Origin: Marinoscillum sp.
GTDB lineage: Bacteria > Bacteroidota > Bacteroidia > Cytophagales > Cyclobacteriaceae
Assembly (NCBI GenBank): GCA_024305105.1
Contig: JAMWZA010000024.1
Coordinates: 1 to 49,974, forward strand
Reading direction: 5' to 3'
Length of the DNA: 49,974 nt
The notes beneath the pieces were generated by a model, which saw only the letters and a list, made by a program, of their open reading frames with translations, was not told the origin of the DNA and did no database searches. Numbering within the stretch: position 1 is the first letter of the stretch; every line of letters starts with the position of its first letter. Below, piece after piece: positions 18,263 to 28,600 of this stretch. The position numbers were made by a program, and so were the translations under genes.

Positions 18263-19666
18263 ATGAAACTCTTAGCAATCAAAAATTTGCAATTCCTTCT
18301 CTTGAGCGCGGTAATCACTGTGCTTCTAATTGGATGCTCAAGCCGTGAAAGCGGGAAAAACCAAGAAGAGCAAAAGCCAAATGTGCTGATTATTTTGACA
18401 GACGACATGGGATATGGAGATATCTCATGCTACAATGGTTCAGCTGTTAGTACACCTCACATCGACAGGTTGGCAGAAGAAGGCGTTAGAATGACTGACT
18501 TTTATGTACCTACTCCATATTGTGCTCCCTCAAGAGCTACACTTATTACCGGCAGGTTTCCATTGAGACATCAGGTGATCAAAAACCCCACACCAGATGC
18601 GGGAATAGACGATGTGGGCATTACGGCTAATGAGGTAACCATGGGAGAGGTCTTCCAGGATGCCGGTTATAAGACGAAGCTGATCGGTAAATGGCATTTG
18701 GGACATGTTCCGCGATATTATCCGGTTCGCCATGGCTTTGATGAGTATTTTGGGATTCTCTACTCCAATGATATGAGGCCCGTGCAGTTGATTCGAAATG
18801 ATGGTGATACCGTAGAGTATCCAGTAGATCAACGAACCCTCACACAAAAATACACCAATAGCGCACTGGACTTTATTGAACAGCAAAAGGACAGTTCCTT
18901 TTTCCTGATGCTGAATCATGCGATGCCCCATAAACCATTGGCTACATCAGATGACTTTTACACTCCCGAGACCAAAGACGATCTCTATCAGGATGTGATT
19001 CGGGAACTCGACTGGTCAGTAGGAGAGGTAATCGCGAAGCTTGCTAAACTCAATATTTTGGACAACACGATTGTCGTGTTTATGTCCGACAATGGTCCCT
19101 GGTATGGAGGAAGTACGGGAGGACTCAAAGGCATGAAGGCCACCACCTGGGAAGGAGGAATTCGCGTACCTTTTATGATTCGATATCCTGAGGCATTGAA
19201 ACCTCAGGTTATAAGTGTTCCCTGTTGGTCACCTGACGTGATGCCTACCCTGTTGTCGTTAGTAGGTTTGGAATATGATCAAGGTCAGAAAATGGATGGT
19301 GAGGACATTACTGAGGTGTTGAATGGTCGTAAAACCTCACATAGTCCTATTTTCAGTATGCACGGAGAGAAAATCATCACCGTGAGGAAAGGAGATTACA
19401 AGCTCTTTTTGTCTAAACCAAAAACGAATACCAAACCAGGCGACTGGGTAGACCCACGAAGACCTGACGGAACTACCATCATTGCTCAGGAAGAGCAGGC
19501 TAGGCCCGAAGAATATCCAGGCATTGTACCAGAGGTGCCGGATAACGACATCCAGCTATTCAACTTAGAAACAGACCCTTCAGAGTCCAATGACCTTTCT
19601 GAGCAGATGCCAGAGAAAGTCAGTGAACTGATGAAGGCTTATGAAGAGTATTTGAAAACGATTTAG
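18263..19666 (+). CDS. S1-type sulfatase, lipoprotein
   Basis: The 467-aa protein has a lipoprotein signal with lipobox L-I-G-C (C25). The arylsulfatase opening N-V-L-I-I-L-T-D-D-M-G-Y-G-D provides metal ligands D47 and D48. The signature C-A-P-S-R places the formylglycine precursor at C87. G-K-W-H-L-G and M-S-D-N-G-P further along are standard sulfatase elements. It starts 4 bp after the GH2 stop and belongs to the same operon. The T-D-D-M-G-Y-G-D opening puts it in the arylsulfatase-A-like part of S1, unlike the T/A-D-Q openings of the other two sulfatases here. Confidence 0.93.
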   Translation: MKLLAIKNLQFLLLSAVITVLLIGCSSRESGKNQEEQKPNVLIILTDDMGYGDISCYNGSAVSTPHIDRLAEEGVRMTDFYVPTPYCAPSRATLITGRFPLRHQVIKNPTPDAGIDDVGITANEVTMGEVFQDAGYKTKLIGKWHLGHVPRYYPVRHGFDEYFGILYSNDMRPVQLIRNDGDTVEYPVDQRTLTQKYTNSALDFIEQQKDSSFFLMLNHAMPHKPLATSDDFYTPETKDDLYQDVIRELDWSVGEVIAKLAKLNILDNTIVVFMSDNGPWYGGSTGGLKGMKATTWEGGIRVPFMIRYPEALKPQVISVPCWSPDVMPTLLSLVGLEYDQGQKMDGEDITEVLNGRKTSHSPIFSMHGEKIITVRKGDYKLFLSKPKTNTKPGDWVDPRRPDGTTIIAQEEQARPEEYPGIVPEVPDNDIQLFNLETDPSESNDLSEQMPEKVSELMKAYEEYLKTI

Positions 19667-19686
19667 GAAAAAAGAAATACACCCGA

Positions 19687-20601
19687 ATGAAACGTACACC
19701 TAAAATGAAAAAACTGAACATCACATTAGTCTGTGCCCTGCTAGGGAATACTTTATTCAGTTTCGCATTAGCTACTGAACCTACACAAGAAGTTCAGCAA
19801 GCATACGATGCACCTGATCAGGCCGTATGGCATTCCCCTTCTAAAACATGGTTTGTGTCCAACCTCGGAGGAGGCATTTCACTGGAAAAGGACAATAATG
19901 GATGGATCACCAGAACAGATGCCCAAGGGAATGTAATAGATCCGTTTTGGATTGGCAAAGAGGAAGGAATGCATGCTCCTTCCGGCATGATCATCACTGA
20001 TCAGTATTTGTACGCATGTGACCGTGAAGGCGTTCATCAAATAGACATTGAAAAGCAGGAAATTACTGCCTTCTACTCGCTTCCAGGAGGAGAGTTTATC
20101 AATGACATTGCCATGGCTGAAAATGGAGACCTGTATGTATCTGACTTCTTTGGTAACCGCATCTACAAAATCTCAGCTGGTAGCCGTGCCGTAGAGATAT
20201 GGTTAGAAACGGAGGACCTGTTAACTCCCGATGGACTGTATATGGAAGAGGGACGATTGATCGTTGCAGCCTGGGGGCCATTAAGTAAGCCAGGGACGTT
20301 TGAAACTTCTAGACCTGGAGATCTTTTGAGTATTGACTTGAAAACCAGGAAGATTACCACACTGGTATCACAAGTGGGTAATCTTGAAGGGATCACCAAA
20401 GCTGGAAAGTATTACTATATCACCGATTGGGCTTCAGGCAAATTGCTAAAAGTGGATCCGAAAAAGAAATCAGTTACTACCATTTTAGCCGGACTATCTC
20501 ATCCCACTGATCCGTGCTATTCCGAAGAGTTGGGTGTTCTTGCTTTTCCGCAGCACGGTACCAATCAGGTGTTGTTTTTCAATGTTGGTGAATCTAAATA
20601 A
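19687..20601 (+). CDS. Exported SMP-30/NHL-like beta-propeller protein
   Basis: The 304-aa protein has a signal peptide; the start could also be Met7 (19705). Short repeated blades include A-P-S-G-M-I, N-D-I-A-M-A-E-N-G-D-L-Y-V-S-D and T-P-D-G-L-Y, typical of SMP-30/gluconolactonase-like six-bladed propellers. Family members include lactonases and non-enzymatic propellers. It lies 20 bp after a sulfatase and before an esterase-like gene. Hydrolysis of a sugar lactone is possible, but catalytic residues cannot be assigned with confidence. Confidence 0.7.
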   Translation: MKRTPKMKKLNITLVCALLGNTLFSFALATEPTQEVQQAYDAPDQAVWHSPSKTWFVSNLGGGISLEKDNNGWITRTDAQGNVIDPFWIGKEEGMHAPSGMIITDQYLYACDREGVHQIDIEKQEITAFYSLPGGEFINDIAMAENGDLYVSDFFGNRIYKISAGSRAVEIWLETEDLLTPDGLYMEEGRLIVAAWGPLSKPGTFETSRPGDLLSIDLKTRKITTLVSQVGNLEGITKAGKYYYITDWASGKLLKVDPKKKSVTTILAGLSHPTDPCYSEELGVLAFPQHGTNQVLFFNVGESK

Positions 20602-20647
20602 TTACTATGCACAAGATTGAGAATTGTCAAAGAAAAGTGTGCTGCTT

Positions 20648-21496
20648 ATGAAAAATATCATCACTGGAATTGTTGCTGGTGCTTTAAGTTTTGCTGCCTG
20701 GGGGCAAGTCTCTGCTGGAAGTGAGATAGAGAATCTATCTAAAGGAGAATACCATTACCCAGATGGTCAGCTGCCTTATCGTTGGTTTACTCCGAGCGAT
20801 TTAGTTGATAATGAGACCTATCCGCTGATCTTATGCCTGCATGGTGCCGGGGAAAGGGGATCTGATAATGAAACACATGTTAACAAACATGATCTGGTAC
20901 TACCCTGGATTAAGGAATCGAATCAAAAGGTAAATGCCTGTTTTGTACTAGTGCCGCAATGCCCAAAAGGTCAAAAGTGGAACTATATCGATTTTGGTCA
21001 GGGGTCTTTCAGCATGGATACCCTTCCTGTTGGCACGGAGCTTAAGGCGGTAATCGGCTTGTTGGACAGCCTTTCAGGAGTTTACCCTATTGATCAGGAC
21101 AGAGTATATGTCACTGGATTATCTATGGGTGGATACGGCACCTGGGACCTCATCCTAAGAGAGTCTGATAGGTTTGCAGCTGCCATCCCAATGAGTGGAG
21201 GGGGGTCTCCTAAGCATGTCAGCAAGATCAAAGAAGTTTCACTTTGGGTGTTTCACAATACCCATGATCAAATAGTGCCGGTTTCCGGATCAAGAGATAT
21301 GATAGGAGCTTTTGAAAATAGTTATTTACCAGTCCTTCAAACAGATAAAATCAGTCGTCAAGAGCTGGAAACAAGGATCAATCTGGGAGAAAAGCGACTT
21401 TACACAGAATCCTCCAATGGCAATCACGGACCATGGGAAGTGTGGTACAATGATCAATTGCTACACCAGTGGCTCTTTGCTCAAAAGAAAGATTAA
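20648..21496 (+). CDS. Exported alpha/beta-hydrolase, carbohydrate-esterase-like
   Basis: I prefer ATG 20648 (282 aa) to the TTG at 20624 because the signal peptide starts immediately. The fold is an alpha/beta-hydrolase of the phospholipase/carboxylesterase or dienelactone-hydrolase type. It shows L-C-L-H-G-A-G-E-R-G (oxyanion loop) and the nucleophile elbow G-L-S-M-G-G (S159). A likely acid follows in H-D-Q-I-V-P, and a likely histidine in N-G-N-H-G-P-W. In a glycan locus such enzymes often remove acetyl or other acyl groups. The substrate is not visible from sequence. Confidence 0.78.
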   Translation: MKNIITGIVAGALSFAAWGQVSAGSEIENLSKGEYHYPDGQLPYRWFTPSDLVDNETYPLILCLHGAGERGSDNETHVNKHDLVLPWIKESNQKVNACFVLVPQCPKGQKWNYIDFGQGSFSMDTLPVGTELKAVIGLLDSLSGVYPIDQDRVYVTGLSMGGYGTWDLILRESDRFAAAIPMSGGGSPKHVSKIKEVSLWVFHNTHDQIVPVSGSRDMIGAFENSYLPVLQTDKISRQELETRINLGEKRLYTESSNGNHGPWEVWYNDQLLHQWLFAQKKD

Positions 21497-21511
21497 AGAT
21501 CAACCAAGAAA

Positions 21512-22438
21512 ATGATGAATTCAGAACAATCAAATTGCACGCGAATGAACCAAAGTCAATCTTTAATTAAAATTGGTCTCCTGTCACTCTGTTTTCTTCT
21601 ATTTGTAACTGCATGTGTGGATCAGCAGCCTACCAAAAAGACAGCCATATGGCCCGTCAGCAGTTATAATTTTGGCGGCATGCAAGAGATGACTGTTGAG
21701 GAACAGATAGCGCTTTTACGACTATCCGGTTATGACGGACTTATTTTACGGGTCGCTACCCCTGCCAACTTTCAGGTGCTTCCGGATTTTCTGGCTGAAG
21801 CCGATAAGTATGACGACTTCAAAGTACATGCAGCGTTCGTTCGATACAACTTTGATGACACGGCTATGCGGGAACGATGGGTAGAAGTGGTGGATCAAAT
21901 CGCTAACAAGGAGGTCCAGTTGTGGGTCATTTTTGGTAAAAAAGTGGATGGCTATGATGAGGTGTTTATTGAAAAGAAGCTACGTGAGATCAACAGCTAT
22001 TCAATAGAACGAGGTGTAGAAGTAATCCTCTACCCGCATAGTTCCACTTACTACGAATCTGTGGAGGAGGCGCTACCGATGGTTGACCGGATCAATAGTC
22101 CGAATCTTCAGACAGCAGTGCATTTGTACCACGAGATTCGTGCTGGCAATGGTCACCGCATGCATGAAGTAATACGAAATGCTTCTGGAAAACTTGGTGC
22201 CGTGACCCTCGCAGGGGCGGATTCGGTGGCTGATTACAGTTCTCCACTGGCTAGAGATACCTCTACGATTAAGCCTTTAGGTAGAGGCACCTTTGATGTG
22301 AAAGGATTTGTAGAAACCCTGAATCAGGTGGAATATCAGGGGGTGATTGGTGTTATGAATTTCAGCATCAAAGAAGACCCCACTATTTATTTACCCAGAT
22401 CAAAGGAGATACTGGATGACTATCTGCAGAAAGAATAA
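21512..22438 (+). CDS. Xylose-isomerase-like TIM-barrel lipoprotein
   Basis: The 308-aa protein starts at ATG 21512, with alternatives at 21515 and 21545. All precede a lipoprotein signal with lipobox V-T-A-C (C35). The mature part has W-P-V-S-S-Y-N-F-G-G, Y-D-G-L-I-L-R, I-L-Y-P-H-S-S-T-Y-Y-E-S and H-L-Y-H-E-I. This is the pattern of AP-endonuclease-2-like sugar isomerases/epimerases. Family members are usually cytoplasmic; an exported lipoprotein version suggests work on periplasmic sugars or a binding role. Its function is not assigned. Confidence 0.7.
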   Translation: MMNSEQSNCTRMNQSQSLIKIGLLSLCFLLFVTACVDQQPTKKTAIWPVSSYNFGGMQEMTVEEQIALLRLSGYDGLILRVATPANFQVLPDFLAEADKYDDFKVHAAFVRYNFDDTAMRERWVEVVDQIANKEVQLWVIFGKKVDGYDEVFIEKKLREINSYSIERGVEVILYPHSSTYYESVEEALPMVDRINSPNLQTAVHLYHEIRAGNGHRMHEVIRNASGKLGAVTLAGADSVADYSSPLARDTSTIKPLGRGTFDVKGFVETLNQVEYQGVIGVMNFSIKEDPTIYLPRSKEILDDYLQKE

Positions 22439-22452
22439 AAATAATTGAAACG

Positions 22453-24075
22453 ATGAAAAGTAAAAACAAACGTGCTGCAAACATGAATATCAAAAACAAT
22501 TTGCTCTCGATCGCTATCCCTTTATTAGTCATCTGTTTGTGGGGTTGTCAACCCAAAGCAGAAAAGTTGACGAGCGAAGAACCCAACCTGCTGTTTATCA
22601 TTACCGATCAGCAACGCTATGATGCACTAAGCATAGCTGGTAATGACATCCTGAAAACGCCCAACCTGGATAAACTCGCCAAAAGTGGAGCCTATTTTAC
22701 CAATGCTTATACACCCTGTGCGGTTTGTGCTCCTGCGAGGGCATCTTTTCTCACCGGTAGGACGGTAGAGAATCATGGGATCGTAAATAATGACTTGGCC
22801 AACGGGACAAACGCCATTGAAGCCGACGTGATGCAGATGCCGACGTTCGATGAAATATTGAGCGATCGTGGGTATGTTAGTGAATACTATGGTAAATGGC
22901 ATTCTCCGGAATTTCATTCGAAAGTTTACCAGAACCCGAAACTCGTAACGTCCAATGGTGAATCTATTTTCGCCCATGGAGGTCAGGGAAGACTTCATCG
23001 GGATTACCTGGATCAGCACGTTCCTAAAGGTGAACTCAAAGACGGAGAACTGTGGGATACAATGACACGCCGACCTTACAGACCAGATCCACTAGACCAT
23101 ACACTCAGTGGTGATCAGGGCGAGGGAGGCAGGCTTCAGCCAGACCTGCATGGAGAATTACTTATTCCGAAGGAGCATACCAACACGGCCTATTTTGCCA
23201 AGGAGGTGATGGCAGCTATCGAACGGCGAAAGGATCAAAAGTTCAGCATTACGGCTTCTTTCCATTTTCCTCATGCGCCGATGCTACCGGTGAAGCCTTA
23301 CTATGGTATGTATCCACCAGAATCAATCCAACCGCCGATGAGTATTGACGATGACATGAGCAATTCGCCCTATCGTTATGCTAATGGACGTGGCAACATG
23401 CCACAATACGCAGACCCTGAAATGATCAAGTATATGATTTCCAACTATTATGGGCTGGTAGCGGAAATGGATGACTGGATCGGACAAATAGTGAATAAGC
23501 TCGATGAGCTGGATTTACGGGACAATACGATGATTATTTTCACGAGCGATCACGGTGAAATGCTCGGCGCCCATGGGATGAGAGAGAAGAATGTCTTCTA
23601 CGAAGAATCTGCTCATGTGCCATTGATGATTAGTTTTCCAGGTCGGATTGAGGAAAATACGCAGGTTTCTGGGTATGTCTCCGGATTGGATCTATTTCAA
23701 ACAGTTATGGATTACCTCCAGGTGGATAGTGTTCAATCGGATGGCACGAGCTTGCGGGGACTCATTGAGGGAACGGATCAGGATCATGGTCAGTATGTGG
23801 TGACGGAATGGGACTACCGTGGAGACGTGGAGTCCAATTACATGATCGTAAAAGATGGCTGGAAAATGATGATCCCATACTCGACTACAAGTACGGTTCC
23901 CAACGCATTATACAATTTAAACGAGGATCCGTATGAGATGGATAACCTACTGGCCGGTGAGTTGAGGGACAAAAAGTATGTAATGAAGGCGGAAGAACTG
24001 CGAACCAACCTGCTGGAGTGGCTTACAAAAAATGGCTCCCAACATATTGACGGAGTGAGGAATCGGGAGTTGTAA
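22453..24075 (+). CDS. S1-type sulfatase, lipoprotein
   Basis: The 540-aa protein has a second possible start at Met11 (22483). Both precede a lipoprotein signal ending L-W-G-C (C32). The opening N-L-L-F-I-I-T-D-Q-Q-R-Y-D-A and the signature C-A-P-A-R (C92) identify a formylglycine sulfatase. G-K-W-H-S, F-P-H-A-P and T-S-D-H-G-E-M-L-G-A-H-G complete the active-site set. The T-D-Q-Q-R-Y opening is typical of choline-/heparan-/iduronate-like S1 branches. This is the third sulfatase of the locus and lies between a sugar-isomerase-like lipoprotein and ManA. Confidence 0.92.
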   Translation: MKSKNKRAANMNIKNNLLSIAIPLLVICLWGCQPKAEKLTSEEPNLLFIITDQQRYDALSIAGNDILKTPNLDKLAKSGAYFTNAYTPCAVCAPARASFLTGRTVENHGIVNNDLANGTNAIEADVMQMPTFDEILSDRGYVSEYYGKWHSPEFHSKVYQNPKLVTSNGESIFAHGGQGRLHRDYLDQHVPKGELKDGELWDTMTRRPYRPDPLDHTLSGDQGEGGRLQPDLHGELLIPKEHTNTAYFAKEVMAAIERRKDQKFSITASFHFPHAPMLPVKPYYGMYPPESIQPPMSIDDDMSNSPYRYANGRGNMPQYADPEMIKYMISNYYGLVAEMDDWIGQIVNKLDELDLRDNTMIIFTSDHGEMLGAHGMREKNVFYEESAHVPLMISFPGRIEENTQVSGYVSGLDLFQTVMDYLQVDSVQSDGTSLRGLIEGTDQDHGQYVVTEWDYRGDVESNYMIVKDGWKMMIPYSTTSTVPNALYNLNEDPYEMDNLLAGELRDKKYVMKAEELRTNLLEWLTKNGSQHIDGVRNREL

Positions 24076-24115
24076 ACGGGAGCAGTCGTTTTATCAAAAC
24101 ATTCAACAATAAGTG

Positions 24116-25309
24116 ATGAGAGTATTTAAGTTAACAGGTGTGATCCAACAGTATAACTGGGGAGGTACATCCTTTTTATCAAGACTGACTAATCAAGTTG
24201 ATGTAGGTCAAAAAGCTGCCGAATACTGGATGGGAGCGCATGATAAAGCTCCTTCGCTAGTCAACACGACAGGCGAAACGTTGAATGACCTGATTAGAAA
24301 ACAGCCTTCGGAGACTTTGGGAGAGCAGGTATATTCCAGGTTTGGACGGTTGCCTTTTTTATTTAAAGTGTTGGACGTAAAGGATCTTTTATCCATACAG
24401 GTTCACCCATCAAAAAAAGAAGCGGAGAAGGGTTTTGCGTTGGAAAATGAACATGGTGTGCCATTGTCTGCAGCTCACCGGAACTATAAAGATGACAACC
24501 ACAAGCCGGAGATCATGGTGGCTTTAGGTGAGTTTTGGTTGCTTCACGGCTTTAAGCCTCAATCGGAGTTGATGAAGACTCTTCAGACAACCCCGGAGCT
24601 TTCACACCTCACCACAGTATTTCAGAATGGCGGGTATCAGGGACTATACAAAAAAGTGATGGAGGAGTCAGTGGATGAAACCAACGAGGTTTTGATGCCA
24701 CTCATTCAAAGATTGTTACCTCAGTATCAAAGCGGTGTGCTTGCTATGGCCAGCCCGGAATACTGGGCAATAAAGGCCTATCAGACGTTTTGCCCTGAAG
24801 GGAATTTGGATAAAGGGATTTATTCCATTTTCTTCTTCAATATCGTCAGGGTGCAGGAAGGCGAGGCGGTATTTCAAGATGCCGGAGTTCCTCACGCCTA
24901 TATGTTGGGGCAAAACATCGAGCTCATGGCCAACTCAGACAATGTTTTGCGAGGAGGTCTCACCCCCAAGCACGTAGACGTGCCGGAGCTTCTGAAACAC
25001 ATCACGTTTAAAGAGACCATCCCGGATGTGCTCAATGGTGAGGTTCAGCCTGATGGCGTAGAACAAATATACAAGAGTCCTGCCCCTGATTTTGAGCTTA
25101 GTAAATTGATTATAGAAGCAGATAAAGTGTATGAATCTGATTCGCTTACTCTGGAAATTTTCATTGTGATAAAAGGGGAAGTGAAGGTCAGGACCGATAT
25201 TGAGGTGATTGTGGCCAGCGCAGGTGAAGTGTTTGCGGTCGTCTCAGGTACAAGCTATCAGGTCCAGGGTCACTCGGCCACCTTATATAAGGCTAAATGC
25301 CCAGTATGA
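24116..25309 (+). CDS. manA: Mannose-6-phosphate isomerase, class I
   Basis: ATG 24116 is used; a GTG lies one codon before. The 397-aa protein has no signal peptide and should be cytoplasmic. The zinc site of type I phosphomannose isomerases is visible: Q95 and H97 in S-I-Q-V-H-P, E132 in H-K-P-E-I, and H260 in G-V-P-H-A-Y. The catalytic arginine is R279 in N-S-D-N-V-L-R-G-G. It converts mannose-6-phosphate to fructose-6-phosphate. As the last gene of the locus, it is the best single pointer that mannose is the main product. No mannose kinase is encoded in the window, so phosphorylation must be done elsewhere. Confidence 0.93.
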   Translation: MRVFKLTGVIQQYNWGGTSFLSRLTNQVDVGQKAAEYWMGAHDKAPSLVNTTGETLNDLIRKQPSETLGEQVYSRFGRLPFLFKVLDVKDLLSIQVHPSKKEAEKGFALENEHGVPLSAAHRNYKDDNHKPEIMVALGEFWLLHGFKPQSELMKTLQTTPELSHLTTVFQNGGYQGLYKKVMEESVDETNEVLMPLIQRLLPQYQSGVLAMASPEYWAIKAYQTFCPEGNLDKGIYSIFFFNIVRVQEGEAVFQDAGVPHAYMLGQNIELMANSDNVLRGGLTPKHVDVPELLKHITFKETIPDVLNGEVQPDGVEQIYKSPAPDFELSKLIIEADKVYESDSLTLEIFIVIKGEVKVRTDIEVIVASAGEVFAVVSGTSYQVQGHSATLYKAKCPV

Positions 25310-25681
25310 CATAAGTTAATTATTGTTATACAGTGATGGTTTAAATGTGTTCTTGCCTGAGGGCTTTAAGTGTCTACCAAAGTGGTGTACTGGCTTTGGT
25401 GTGATACCCCCTTCTATTTCCGAATCACTTTCATAAAAAATGAAAATAGTGCTTAAATGATGCTGCTATTTATTGGTCATTAATCTGATATTAACCGACT
25501 CAGCCTATTATTGAAGAGTGGTGACCATAGGTGTAAACGGCTATTGGATTTTAACTTCTGGAGAAAGTAACAGAAGCATTAGTAGATGAGAAGCTCACCG
25601 CGCTGGAGGCTCATACGTTGGTAAGTTTATCAGTCATAGAGTCATAGTTGACCCAGGATTGGAGCATTAAAGAGATATCAA
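25310..25681. other. Intergenic gap after the mannan locus, with a small hairpin
   Basis: No gene is recognisable in these 372 bp. An inverted repeat ACCAAAG/CTTTGGT with an 11-nt loop lies at 25376-25400, but no T-run follows it. The gap should contain the end of the mannan transcript and the promoter of the downstream T9SS protein. Confidence 0.4.
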
Positions 25682-28600
25682 ATGAAGAGAAATGTAATTG
25701 TACTGATTTTGTCTTGGTTTTATGTACTATGTGCAGGGGCCAGTACAGGTAAGTATAGACTTTCGCATTGGGATGATCCAGCCACAACTGTCGTGATCGG
25801 ATGGAATCAGATTGATGGAGACAATCCCATGGTATACTATGGGTCTGTGGATCATGGTGGAAACTGGGAAAGCTATCCCCTTGCTGCAGAACCGACCAGA
25901 AGTGTTGATTTTGCCGGAATGAACAATCATTTTGTACGTCTTTCAGGACTACAGCCAAATACAGCGTATTATTTTGTCATCAAGGACTCGAATAGTGCAA
26001 GTGACAGGTATTGGTTCAAGACAGCTCCTGATGACCCAAATACAAAACTATCAATTATCGCAGGAGGGGATTCTAGAAATAATCGGGGACCAAGGATTAA
26101 TGGAAATATACTCGTAAGCAAATTAAAACCTCACGTAGTGTTTTTTGGTGGGGACATGACCCAGTCATGTACGGATGAACAATGGAATCGGTGGATGGAT
26201 GATTGGCAGATGTCGATAAGTCCTGATGGGCGAATGTTCCCGATAGTACCTGCAAGAGGCAATCATGAGTCGAATGACAATTACATCTATCATCTTTTCG
26301 ATACGCCCAGAAACAACGAAAGTGTATATTATGCGCTTGCTTTCGGAGGTGGCCTGGTTCGTGCTTATACGCTCAACACGGAAATAGCCATCAATGGCGA
26401 CCAGAGTACGTGGCTTACTGAGGATTTTGCAGCTAATACGATGGTGCGATGGAAGATCGCCCAGTACCACAAACCCATGCGGCCTCATGCTAGCGGAAAG
26501 AGTGAGGGCAATGAACAATATGTTAATTGGGCTTCTGCTTTTTACGATAACAATGTAAAGTTAGTCGTAGAGTCCGATGCACATATGGTCAAAACGACCT
26601 GGCCTATAAAGCCCTCTACTGAAAATGATTCAGAGGAAGGGTTTGTACGAGACGATGAGTCGGGAACGGTCTATGTCGGTGAGGGATGTTGGGGTGCGCC
26701 ATTGCGCTCCAATGATGACAATAAATCGTGGACTCGCAATTCGGGTAAGTTCAATCAGTTTAAGTGGATTTTTGTTGATCAAAGCAAGATAGAAGTCAGA
26801 ACGGTAAAGCTTGAAAATGCACCATTCGTCGAGGAAAACCCGAACGATTCTCCATTTGATATTCCCAAAGACCTCATGCTTTGGAGTCCTAGCAATGGAA
26901 AGGTAGCAACGATTTACCACGAAGATGTAACGCCTCCAACCATTAGCCTCAATGCGCCAGTTGCTGGTACTATTACAGCAGTTGGGGAGGTGGTGACCCT
27001 TGAAGCTACCTCCGCTGATTCCGATGGGTCCATCAGTAAGGTGAGCTTTTATGCCAATGATGAGTTAATTGGAGAAGTTGATTCGTCTCCATATGATCTA
27101 CAGTATATGTTGGCTGAAACCAGGTCTTTTTCTTTTTATGCCGTGGCTACCGACAATGAAGGCAATACGGCCACTAGTGCTGAAGTGGTGGTTTCTGCTG
27201 GCAATAGTAACTTTTTAGATGCCTGTGAATCACTGGAAGGTTGGCAGTCTGATCAGGAACTACAGCTCAGTAATAGTCACATGCAAGGGTCGAGTAGTAT
27301 CGAATTTAACGGAGTGGAAAATGTTGAATTCAGTAAAGTTTTTGCTACTCCATACAATAGTCAAGCTAACCCGGCTTATGCTCGGTTAGAATTCAGGTAC
27401 TATGTATCTGCTGCATCATTAATGGGCGACAACAATCAGGTGGAGCTTGGGAGTGGGGGATCTGCCGATAACGATGAATACAACTGGACACTGGGAGGCC
27501 TTTCGGATGGATGGAATTTCATCAGCCTCAAAATAAGTGAAGCAAAGAGTTCCGGTTCGCCAAATCTCGAAGCTATTAACTGGTTTCGTATTTACAATTT
27601 TAAAGAAGGTGCGGTAACTACACGTATTGATGGCATTCAGATTGTTGACCCCTCCAGTGGGTACGTAGTGAGTGAATTCTCCGACCTTGATGATGGGTCG
27701 CTTTTTCATTTTTCAATCATGAGTGACAATGACGGCAACAGTCCCTATAATGCATCTACTGGGAAAAGAGAAGTAAGCATGCAACGGCTAAATGCCTGGG
27801 TGCAAAGTGCGGAATTCGTCATAGGAGCTGGAGATCATGTTTCTAGCCCCATAGCAGATGATTCATTTTTGGATTTTGTCAAAAACGATCCTTACTGGAG
27901 GGTCAAGTTTTATCCAAACATCGCAGGTGGTGAAAATCAGGCTTTTGGTGAGGGTGAAAATGACTGGGGATCTGGTTGGGAATTGTTAAACCATGTAGAT
28001 AATTTCTGGGACCGTCCAAATGTAGAGGTACAGCCAAATAAGGTGGATTATTATGCTGCATTTCAAAAAAGCGGATTTACTGTTCATTTGATACAACTTC
28101 ATTTTTCTGACGGTCAGGATGCCGAGGAGTCACTGAAAGAAGAGAGCCGGCAATTTATGGAGCATAAGCTGGAGGAACTCGCCGCTACCAAGACCAATAA
28201 AGATATCATTGTGGTTGTGGCACATAGTGTAAGTGGTGATTTTGTAAAGGATGCTAATTTCACTGATCATCGTAAAGACTTACTCTTGTCAACAGCGGAT
28301 ATCTGCGTTTCTGCATCAAGTCATGCTTTTCAGCGATATACAAGTTATAACGAAGCGTATCCAAACGGAGCTGTTCACTATAACTCCGGAACTGCAACCA
28401 ACTCCGGCGCTACACACGGTTACATGGAGTTCCATGTGCTTGACAACCCACCGCGTGTATTCATCCAGTACATCAATATTGAGGATTATAGCACCCGCAA
28501 TCTTCAGACAGATTATGTTGATGGCGTGGGCGATCCTACACTGGCACTCGTAAAGGAGCTTGGAGGTCCATCTTACAATGTAGACTGGAGGAAGGTGAAT

